Shown: piece by piece, positions 49,266 to 59,512 of the stretch | Layout: each line of letters begins with the position of its first letter | Numbering within the stretch: the stretch's first letter is position 1 | Assembly (NCBI GenBank): GCA_951230915.1 | Contig: OX579633.1 | Coordinates: 49,676,029-49,740,028, forward strand | Source: Antitrichia curtipendula | Lineage: Eukaryota; Streptophyta; Bryopsida; Hypnales; Leucodontaceae | DNA length: 64,000 nucleotides | Direction: 5' to 3' | Notes under the pieces: model-generated | What the model saw: the letters and a program-made list of their open reading frames with translations, nothing else | Databases searched by the model: none | Told to the model about the DNA's origin: nothing | Position numbers and translations under genes: made by a program

Positions 49266-49879
49266 TGATCATATAATTCAAGCTTAGTGATTTGTTGGGT
49301 CTTGTAGGCGGTTGCAAGGGAATTCTAGATTCCCTTATGATACATTTGGAGGGGTCCATATATAAATAAGCTATGAAGTTTCAAAGTGTTGAAAAATAGG
49401 TGTACCTAAAATTGACTCTAGGCTTTCATTTATAAAAACTATGTATTTTAGGCAAGAATCCATATGGGATGGTTTTACAAACAACTCATAAGTAGGTGAG
49501 GTTTATCTTATAGCAAGTCTTTACCCAATAAATTATGAAATAACTTTGTACAACCCTAATGGAACAAATCCCTAGTTGTTAAAGTCTTCACTCCTAAGCT
49601 TGAATTAAGGTAGGTACCCCTTAAACCACCTCTTTTTGCTATTGTGCCTAATTACTGTTATTACTGGTCAAATTTTCATATTTTCTTATTGGCACTTGAA
49701 AGGAGGTTTCAACACACCAAAGAATGTAACGTTTGGGTACAATATGCAAAAGTTATGAAGGAACAAAGTTTGATTCTACAGTAAACAGTTTCTTCCACAT
49801 AAGTACATCACTGGTTTTACAGAGAGTGAAGATGGCGGTTCTGGGGGCAGTGGCGCATTTCGGGGGGCGCATCTTAAGC

Positions 49880-50170
49880 TTACATCCTGTTTGACAAGCG
49901 AGCAGCGCAACTGCGCAAGGGAAGTGCCGGAGTGTCGCCAAGGAGTTGCCACGAGCGTGTCTGCCACGGGGGGCGGAATGTTTTTTTTTGTGCCAGTCGG
50001 AGGGGGGCTTGCAGAGCTGCGGGCAGGCGCTGCGGGTGGGCTGCCAATTCGGGCACAGTCGCCTCCTCAATTTTGAGAGCCCAGGGGAGCCGGGTTGACC
50101 CCCGCTCCGCGGCTGAGCTCGCGGCGCCTGGAGCGCGGCAGCAACGTGCCGGCGTAATCCCGCCCATCCT
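49880..50170 (-). repeat. GC-rich arm of an inverted repeat
   Basis: A GC-rich counterpart of 49010-49265 in opposite orientation. The open frames it creates on both strands are probably by-products of base composition. It lies 460 bp upstream of the GRDP start. Confidence 0.6.
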
Positions 50171-50627
50171 CCCTCCTTGTCCGTGGATGGATAGCTCAAA
50201 TCCCCAACGAACTCACGTAACTCATCATCAATTCCCCATACAGTACGATACATTCCGGATTTTACATTCTCGTGTCGCTCGCGCACGATACTCACGGATA
50301 CTGACTCAAGGATACTCTCGGATACTCCTCCTGAGCGGCACGCAATCAAGCTCTCATCACACTGCTCATCTGCAACCCCTCGCCTTCCTTCACCAACCGC
50401 GCCGTCGCAGCAAGCTCCAATGCTGCAATGCTGCTGCTGTTGCATTCCCTCCTGCACAATGCCCTTCCTCCCTCGCCCGCGCATCCCGTGGGTGGCAGGG
50501 GGTTCAAGGGTTTAAGGAATCGCTGAGGCCAGAGGAGCGAAATCAGGGAATGCAGGGAAGAATGGGGTGGTGAATCGTGGAGATTGGTTTTGGGTGGTGG
50601 GTTGGGGTGAATTTTGAGTTGAGCGCC
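50171..50627 (+). promoter_or_regulatory. Probable promoter and 5' leader of the GRDP gene
   Basis: Immediately precedes the GRDP ATG at 50628. It contains a seven-codon upstream frame (50550-50573, MQGRMGW then TGA) ending 54 bases before the main ATG. It would matter only if transcription starts upstream of 50550, which the sequence does not show. Confidence 0.4.
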
Positions 50628-53600
50628 ATGGCGGCGGAGGATTTGACGTCTCCGGACATTTCGCCTCCGAGTTCTTGTCGTCTTGCGTTGGTTGAGGCGG
50701 TGGCTGGGCCGCTGGCGATTGTGCGTACGAGTGAGGAGATTGAGCGATGTCACGCGGAGGAGCGGAGCGCGGCGCAGCGGGTGCAGTTGGGGATGGATCT
50801 GGTGTTGGCTGCGAAGCGGTTGCTGGGGTTCCTTCGCACTGTGGAGAGCTTGCCGTGCTTGCACAAGGGGCCTGCTGTGCTTCGCGCCATCCGCAGGTAG
50901 TGGGGTGAATGAAAATGTGGCTTGTTTCGAGATTTTGCTTGTCTTGGAATTGATATAGGAGTCGCAACCAGAAGCAAGTTGCTGTAGTTTAAACCCTGAA
51001 CCCCTGGGGTTGCCCACGGATCAATGCGATTCCAGGGACACATTGCATGCGGTTTGCATTGCTGCATTTTGAGAGGGATTGATTGTCTGTCCTCTTGGCA
51101 ATGTAGGTAAGGGGCTCCCCCATTTCAAGGTCAGATTAGCTCTACAATTGCAATGGAAGTGGTTTGCTATTTGTTAATGGTATTCTGAATGTATTTCCTC
51201 ATTCAGACAATGTAGAAATACATCAAGACTGCCATGGCTTTTTTGACATTGGGATCCTCTGTACTTCAGATAGCCTTCTTCCATGACTTTTTGAACGCCA
51301 GCGGGTCTTCTATACTACTCTTCCTAGTTCTGGATTTTGGAATAGTGCACTTTTTAGCCCGTTGTCTGTTTCTGCAGGTTGAGGATGGGTTGCATGCTCC
51401 TTACCTCAGATTAATGGTTCTTATCTCCGTGATTTGCTTGTTTATTTCATGAACAAGACTGCAGTTCAAGCTGCAAGGGGGAAATTTTCTGCTTTGAAAA
51501 TTGATCGGTAGGATGTGCTATGGATTGACTGAGCAGCTGTTGCTTGTTGGGCAGGTACCAAAAATTTTGGATGCCTTTGGTAGCAGACTCTCTGAAGTTC
51601 GATGCGTTGCTGAACGTGGATTCGATGGGGAAAAGTTTCTTACCTCCATTGGATGTGCAGTGGATATGGCACTGCCATCGATTGAATCCGGTTAGTATTA
51701 TTATTCAGACTTTACACCTAATGTGGATTAGGATCGAAACTGGGGAACCGATATTAACAAGCGGCTAATGCATTGAAATGTATAATTTCGTGGTTTTCCT
51801 TTTCTTATGTCCTGAGTACAACTCTCAATATAATCAATGTAGTCTCACTGATTGAAAACTCAAACATCGTCTGTGAATATCAGTATTCCGATAACTACAT
51901 GTCACATGTCCACTAAACATAAAAAAATTCATTCATTTTGTCCCAATTTGCTTTTTACATATGTCTCATTTTCAGTGTGTTCTTTCTACATTGCAAACCT
52001 TTGTTTAATCTCTCCCCTCGGGATCGTGATAACAAAATCAATGTCTGCAAGGGGGGAATGTTTCCTCTGAATTACTTTACTGGATTCTGTAGGTCGCGTA
52101 CCGGCGATATTGCATGTCGAAATTTGGCAGGATCATCGACTGCCCTCTGTTTCAGGACGTTGCAAGCGAGAGCTTGGCACAGGAAAGGTGTAAGAGGTTA
52201 TGGTCCATCGTGTATCACAAGGAGCCTTACGACATACTATCAACGTTCTATAAATATAATGGGAGTGCTAGTGGCTCCGGTCAAGTCTGCCCTGTTGATG
52301 ACATTGATGGCTTGGAGGACCTCATAGCTGCCGTTACCAAGCAAACCAAATTCTACTACTATGTACGTTCTTCACTGCTCAGCATTCTTGTTCCTTCCTT
52401 CGGTTGCTCTTCATGCAAGTCTCGTTCTCTTGTGAATGAAGCCAATATCAATCCGGTGAATCTTACGAATTATGTTCCACTGGAAAGCATCACAATCGAC
52501 TTCTCACTTATATTCACACATATTAAGGTTATAGACATAGTCATAATGTTAGTGTAATGCAGATGATTTTCATTTAATGTTTTTGTGATTTACGAGTCGT
52601 TGGCATTAACTTGATATTGCATTGACATCCACTAAATTAACATTACTTTGACATTAATTTAGCATTATCTTAATATCAATCCAATGTCTTACAAGACTAA
52701 CATTAACTTTCAATAATACGTTTGTGAAGTTAAGTGGGATCTTTTGAGATGTAATCCCTGTTGTCTCAATTTTCTCAGGTTCCACATCCATACATGTGGG
52801 AAGACAGCTTCTTACATACTGCGACAGAGAGATACAAGTGCTTCTTGCATTTATTATACAAGTCGAAGGGAAAAATCCGCTGCTTTCCGACTTTTGATAT
52901 TGATCTGATTTGGCATGCGCATCAGGTTTCTCCACACATCTTTACCAGGCCTTACGGCAAGTTTAAAACGTAGTGTTAATATGTTCGGCAATTTTTCACA
53001 TTAATTGGGGTTTGGAATGAAAACATGTTTCGAAGCTTACACCGCATTAGATCATCACTACGACCATGTCTCAAGCACTAGTAGAGAAGACAGTCTCAGA
53101 GGTGTTTTCGAATACCTAGATTTGTTACATTTAGCAAGATGTAGGTTAGTAACTGCCTGAAATGCGTTACAATTGGCAGGGTTTAACTAAGCTTGGTTGT
53201 CCAAAACATCCCTTGGGGGTTTTCTGCTCAAAAACGAGACTACCTGTACCCATCTGCTCAATAGTAACGTTATACATGGAGTTTTGTTTCTGATTTCACA
53301 ACCTAAATTGTATGTACAGCTTGCACCCGTGACATATGCCAAGGATACGAAAGCCTTGCTGGAGTGCATTGCAGATTACGACGACGACACTTCTTACCAA
53401 AGAGGGTTCAAATTGGGGCATAGATTCGAAGACACGGCGAGGCTTTGGGAGAGCACCTTTGGTCTCGCGTATGAAAGAGCTGGGTCCATGTGTCACAAAA
53501 CCAGGCCAGTGAATGTACCGCCCCCTCCTGTTGCGGATCCTTGTGTGAAAAGCTCCCTGTATGAGAAGCCTCCCGCCATTCTACCCTGGGACTTCCGCGT

Positions 53601-56600
53601 GCCAGATCACAATTCCACCAAGTATCCAGTCCTCACTCCCAGGCACGTCTTGCAGGTAATAATATTCATCACATCCCCATCTCAAACGGTCAAAAGTGTC
53701 CGGTTCTATATCTGTAGGAGTTGAAATATATTATTTAAGAAGCATCAAAGTAAGGTTACTACATGTACCGATATAACGAAGAAATCATGTCCTACATTTG
53801 AACCAATATAGATGATGCTTTGGTAGTTACTGTATCAGCAATTGGAGTTTTTAATTTTAGAATAGGCCCGTTGTGGTTAACCCCCAAGTGCCCAAGCCTA
53901 AAAATGTAAAGTTCATTTTGGAAGTGAATAGCCAATTATATTCATGTTCACAATGTATTTCTATTGTTCAAGTGTGTAGTATATGATTTCTTCTTTCCAT
54001 CGGTACACCTGTCCTATCTGTACACTTTGTTGAGACTTCCGGAATGACTTGTTTCAATATCTTTGGACTTGTTTTAATTATTCCTTTCCCAGTTTGACGC
54101 AAGTTTGTTATTGATACCAGTTGACATTGACTAATGGTTCTGGCATTGATCAGGTTTGCGTGTATATCAAGTGTGTCACGAACATGGCGCCCATCGGAAG
54201 AGAGAACGCGAATCTGTTCGTGAGGCTCAAAACATTAGAGGCGCACACAGCCTTGAAGCTGGAGACTCCAGTGGTTCCCATTTTCACACAAGATCCCCAG
54301 TGGCAGAAACTCTGGGTGCTCCAATGCGAAACCAAGACCAAAGGCGTTCTGCTGGAGCTTCGGTACCACGTCGACGGCTGTCTGACGACGTTCCAGAAAA
54401 CGAAGCGAATCGGCGGCACTAAACTCACATGGCAGGAGCTTCAGAAGGCGCCCATGCTCTCACATGAGATTGTACTCCCGCTGCGAGTTAAGCGGGGGAA
54501 CTCGGTGGAACGCCAGCAACCTCACCAGCTTCGGCTCCACATTTCCATTACCCCTCCTGTCCAGGTATAACGAACGTGCCATTCGTTGATTTCTCACCTC
54601 AAGTTTTAAATGGTGTGGCAAATTTTAAATTTCTGATTAACAATTTGAAACTTATTACAACTATTGAAAACTAACTCTTAAAATCTTCCACAAGAATAAT
54701 AATTCAAGAATCTTGAATGACTGGTGATTTGTGATGCATTTTTAGTGATTAACCTCCAAGTTTTCAATCAAAACAAATGCTTCTCGTTCTTCACACATCC
54801 ATTACACATAGTTATTTTGACTGGTTGGACATATAATAGATTTCTTGCAATTCTACAATCGATGACTCTGGATAAAGTGCACAAGTAGGGAGCCAACTGT
54901 CTTACAATGAGTTAGAATTTTTCGCAGCCAAGTCGCGGGTTTAGTGTGTAATTTCTGTGGAACGAAGCAATGTGCGGTCAGTCCCATGGCGATCTTACCT
55001 TGACACAGCCTCGTTGCTAGTTGATAATGAATCTATTAGTTTAGGACCTTTACCCAATATTTGACCTCTAAACCCTGAATCCTAAGCTCAGACGGGGCAA
55101 ATTTTACACCACTAGAATCAGTGAAGAAGATTGGATATATTGTTCAATAAATAGAGCTGGGCAAACATTCGTCCCCATATGGCATACTCAAAACTGCTAA
55201 GAAAGCATGAGGCCCAATTCGAGGTGCTTGGTCCTTTGGAGGTGAAGCTCTTGTTGCATAATGTGGTTGTGTTCTTGTTGTGTTTTCAGGCTGCGTACTT
55301 ATTGAAATCTGTTCCCGACCGAGTGACAGACGATCATGGGGCTATGCTGTCCAGCACCATTTTGCGGACTCGACGAAATCGAGAACCTCAGAGTGGGCGG
55401 TGGATCTCACGGACTGTGCTCAGCCATGCCGGCAAGGAAATGTTTGTCATCCGCATTCGGTATGCGTGAGATTCTTTTGTCTCGAGTGTGATAACCAAGG
55501 AATCATGGTTTTGAAATGAGAAATTTTGATTGATGATATTGTGAATATATATGTATAGTTCAGATGGGGCCAAATTCTATCTCATCAGTATCAGCGAAGA
55601 ACATTTCATGTGTTTTGACAAAAAGTGAATAAAATTGAACAACAAAGTCCCCATGTGACCTACTCAAAACTATATGAGGCTCGATTCCACCCTCTGGGAT
55701 TAATTTGAGAGATGAGATGGTGCAATAGAAGGGTTAGACGTTATATTATTCTGAATGTGAAACCAATTGGGATGAAATATTGTAATGTGAGTAATGTAAT
55801 GTTTTCTGTCCCATGACAGGGCCGCCAAGGGGTCATGGAGGAAGAGCGGGGACCGACCAGTGGGCGTGGACTGGAATGAGCGGGTCATCGATATTCATCA
55901 AGGAGGCTGGAATTATGTTGCTAACAGCGTTGGCATTGCCCCAGGTACTTTAATTTCTCCCTAAACCCTGACGGGCCAATTGACCTAAATTGGACCTCAT
56001 GTTGTTTTCTAGCAGTTTTGCGTAGGTCATATGGAGACTTTCCTGACCGATTTTGTTTACGTATTGACCGACACATACTGTGCTCTTCACCGATTCTGGT
56101 GGCATAAAAGGAAACTCTCTCTGAACTATTGATACCGGTACTTCAGCTTGGTCATTTTGAAACCCTGAATTCTTGGTTCTTTAGGGGTTAAACTTTGCTC
56201 ATTGATGGCAGTCACGTTTGTTGATTGTTAATTTACCAATTTCTGAGTGGTTGTGGGGCGATGTATTTTCTCTAGAAAAAATTGTAGGGAGTGCAACACC
56301 CTTGGCGCATGAGCTGGAGGAATACAAGCTGAGCTGGGCGCTCTCCACGGGCGACACACTCATCATTTCGAGGGATTGTAAGGATCTCAATTGGGAGCGA
56401 CATCTTGAGTTCACCCTCAAAACCTCCGGTCGAGGAGCTGGTTTGGTGAGTTTCCTCTCAAGTCTAACACTGAAATGCGTATTATTTGGATATTGCATGA
56501 TTAAGTAATGAATATCTACTCATAGGACGAGTAAAACTGTGAGTGGACTTTTACTCTTCAGTTGTACTTTGTCATAATTCGTAAATTCTAGATCTGTATT

Positions 56601-58382
56601 TGTCAGTATCATGCACTCCACTTATGACCTTTTCATGGCCTACCCACAGTAATACATCTTCCAGAAGAATGGATTCATTACCTTAGACCTTCATGTTTGC
56701 CATAGATGGAACTACTCACCTTTCTTCATTGTAGACTCAAATTAAATAAAAAACTCAATCACTAAAATGAACTGTCACATGGAGCTCGGAAAACTGAAAT
56801 GAATCGAGAGCATGGCTTTGCAAGCATTATCAATGCTTGCAAATTGTGTCCCAAAAGAATGCAGATTGTTGAGCCAGCTCCTCCAGCATGTTATGGACCT
56901 TCCTGTTTGCCAGAGTTAATTCTTCTTTGCTAACGTCCATTATGGATGCAGGCAAGGCTTGTCAACGGTCGCAAGCTGCAGTACGAAGTGCCGGGAGGCA
57001 GTGCGCAGGGGGACGAAGGCTTCGTGACCCTCATCCGGTATGGTCCGCAGACGCCACAAGGCCAAGCCACTGCTCTCTTCAACTTCAAAGTCTCGGCCAT
57101 GGAGGTGGTCCCGGAGGAAGACGTGGTGCTGGTGCTGCTCCTGTGCACGGCCACCATGCGCTCCATCGCGGATTTCGGAGGCTTGTCCGCCGGCAACGAA
57201 TACACCCGGCGACGCAGCAAAGAGCAACACCCCGGGTGCAAAGACTGGGGCTCTGTCGTCTTGGAGAACACGACGCCTCGTCACGCCCATCTCGCCTATT
57301 GGCACTGGAATGGTGGCCACACTACCGACGATGATGAAGAGGAAGGCGATGGTGAGACCCATCCTGGTACGTCCTATTCCACTCCTTCACTTCAAATTAA
57401 AGCAGAGGATGTTGTTTAAGCGTTCTAACATCTATAGGAGTGGCTTTTAGGATATCAGTATAAGAAAACCGCACTTATTGCGACCCCTTAAAGCACGGAG
57501 CATAGTTTCTAGTGTTAGAATGGCTTTTTTTACAAATAACAACCTTGTTACAAAATCTAAGAGGATTTCAACGCTATTAAGAATGCATTATTTAGATATC
57601 GTATGCAGAAGTTATAAGGGTTCAAAAGTTATTGGTTGATGGTGTAACCAACTAAAGTTTTGATGATGAGGTGACGTATGTTCTCAATAGCAATATGTAC
57701 TCACTATGCAAGATTTTGAAGTGCCATACATAGTTCGGTGTCGCAATTGGGTGTGCTTACCTTTACCTTGTTTAGGAGTGTGCATTCATTGGGAGCTCAC
57801 TTTAGAGCTCTTCGGAGGAATCTTTTTCGGCACAAGAGTCAAACTCTCTTGATAACCAATTGTGTTTCCTTTCAGTTATGATGATACCTTCTGCAATTAT
57901 TCAAAGTCGAAGGTTGAACTAGACTACTATCGAGGGAACTGTTGGTAACCCTGATTGTCAGTCAAGGATGAGTGGCCATAGACAGTCATGAGTACACATA
58001 ATCAAGTGTATTGGAAAGATACGAGTGGCTTTTGGTAGTAGGGGTCAGTCGATAGGAGATCGGATCAGGTCCCTAACGGTTTCATTATCATCTATTCTGT
58101 CTATCACTCAATTTGGTACAAGGATGTATGATTTCTTGACTGCCCATATCCTGACATGCGATTCCTGTGCACATCATGATTTCAGGACGAGTGGGAGCAA
58201 CAAGTGAGTCTGACACACAAGCGGTGGATTGGAGCGACGGTGAGTACTCAGTGATGGGACCTTCCACTCCACCACCAGAAGTAGCCACTCCAACAAGAGC
58301 AGCGTCGAAACACAGAGCTGGAGGTAGCTTGCAAATTTTTAGTCATGTTGACCAAGGAAGGAGGCCGATATCTATGCCTTAA
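50628..58382 (+). CDS. Glycine-rich domain-containing protein homologue (GRDP, DUF1399 family)
   Basis: Eleven exons: 50628-50896, 51555-51690, 52093-52362, 52779-52925, 53320-53655, 54154-54564, 55290-55459, 55820-55944, 56288-56445, 56952-57366, 58186-58382; 877 residues, every junction GT..AG. DUF1399 motifs recur: LDVQWIWHCHRLNP (about 122-135) and FDIDLIWHAHQ (264-274), the paired W-H-x-H-x core of Arabidopsis GRDP1/GRDP2. KFWMPLVADS after the first junction fits YNACWLPLL in GRDP1. The middle third (FTQDPQWQKLWVLQ, LHISITPPVQ) fits the C2-like part, and RYGPQTPQGQATALFNFKVS and VDWNERVIDIHQGGWNYVA the C-terminal part. GRDPs affect stress and auxin responses in Arabidopsis; the biochemical role is unsettled. 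The glycine-rich tail of GRDP1 is absent; it ends TPTRAASKHRAGGSLQIF then Ser/Pro residues. Introns 6-8 and 10 contain repeats. Confidence 0.92.
55066..55243 (-). mobile_element. Short intronic TTAA-family element, copy 1
   Basis: Lies in GRDP intron 6. In reverse it reads CCAAAGGACCAAGCACCTCG, AATTGGGCCTCATG, CATATGGGGAC and TTTGCCCCGTCTGAGC, matching the copies at 55490, 55961 and 60939. Ends are decayed. Confidence 0.55.
55490..55703 (-). mobile_element. Short intronic TTAA-family element, copy 2
   Basis: Lies in GRDP intron 7. In reverse it starts TTAATCCCAGAGGGTGG and continues GAGCCTCAT, GAGTAGGTCACATGGGGAC, TTTGGCCCCATCTGAACTAT and CAAAACCATGATTCCTTGG. Same family as its neighbours; noncoding. 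Confidence 0.6.
55961..56191 (+). mobile_element. Short intronic TTAA-family element, copy 3
   Basis: Lies in GRDP intron 8. Starts CTAAACCCTGACGGGCCAAT and ends GGTTCTTTAGGGGTTAA, the reverse of the long-element terminus. It includes GACCTCATG and GCGTAGGTCATATGGAGACT. About 230 bp, noncoding. Confidence 0.65.
57941..58089. repeat. Dispersed intronic repeat, copy 3
   Basis: Lies in the last GRDP intron. TTGGTAACCCTGATTGTCAG then GGATGAGTGGCCATAGAC matches 15071-15112 in the U-box gene. The second half matches 15805-15975. Confidence 0.65.
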
Positions 58383-59512
58383 AACTAATTTTGTATTATA
58401 CAAAACCTTTTGTGGTTTCCAATTCGAATAGGTAGTGTGAAGGTACATACGAAAGTCGCCGTATGTACTGTACTGTACAGTACATTGATCGAGTCCTATC
58501 CATTTATTAGTTATACCAGTATTCGGTTCAGTTTGATATGTTGTATCCTGGATTTTGAGTTGCGTGTAATTTAAACTTGTTACGAATTGAAGGTGATGGC
58601 AGAAGGAAAAGTCCTCCACCATTCAACCGAAAATTATTGGAATTCGTTTGGTTGCTAGTAGAATGTGCTCGAGCGCTTTGCCGCGATTGGCAAGATTTTG
58701 TTTGCATGAAGGAATAATTTGGAATGTTTCTATGATTGCATCTGCAATTTCCTAGATGGAGTGCTTGTGGAATATCTGCTGCAAATGCTGGATTTGCGGC
58801 ACGGTACGATCACTTAAAACGGAGTATGTTGCCAAAAGCGTGCCCTAAGAAATTCAGAGACTATGTAGAAGCTTGTTTCTCAATGTTCACCTTGAGCACA
58901 TTTTTGAAAGTCTGTCAATTCAATTTTTCCCTCATATGACTTTTGGTTATTATGTTTTGAGTGTTGTTCTTGGAGTAGACCCAAATTTCCTTGCAATTCA
59001 TCTTTGTGATGTAGAAAAATGAGAGCTTGGCACACAATAATGATGATCAACCCAGAGTCACACGAACATGATAACATCCAGAATTCCACGGTGCGACAAC
59101 TGCCCGTGTCCTGATTTAGAGAATATGAGTGAAAAAATGAAGTGCCAATGTTTGAACATAACATTTTAAAGTAGCTACCTCCATACCCTTGGGAAAGAAA
59201 CCCTGATTCTTTTTGTTCACCCTCTTGAGCTCTTTTCAAGGGAGCAGGACCAAAAGCTATAGAAAGACAACACTAGTTATTCACTGAGTGCCTGCATGCT
59301 CTCTACCGAGAAGCGTGAGTTCTCACAACAGCTAAGAATGTTATGGAACTGATACTTCTGCTTCTATCTAGTCTACTTTACAAAAGCATGAGTTTTAGAT
59401 GAGTGGAATATACACTGCTTATTCACAATTCGTCTAAAGCTTTTGTCCAACTGGAGAACCTCAGATCCGCTGGAAGCAATCCCCTTCCGCTGGCCGTTGT
59501 AATTCTCGTCAC
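58383..59512. other. Convergent 3' ends of GRDP and heptahelical genes
   Basis: The two genes point towards each other across 1.13 kb, which must hold both 3' UTRs. CTGTACTGTACAGTAC (about 58469-58483) is a local palindrome in the putative GRDP 3' UTR. No separate gene recognised. Confidence 0.5.

Noticed and set aside
49753..50573. Long overlapping open frames on both strands (243 and 213 codons)
   Set aside because: They lie in GC-rich repeat sequence that has an inverted AT-rich copy nearby, overlap each other, and show no domain.
53878..53900. TTAACCCCCAAGTGCC as another TTAA-element end in GRDP intron 5
   Set aside because: Only about ten bases match the terminus and no partner end was found.
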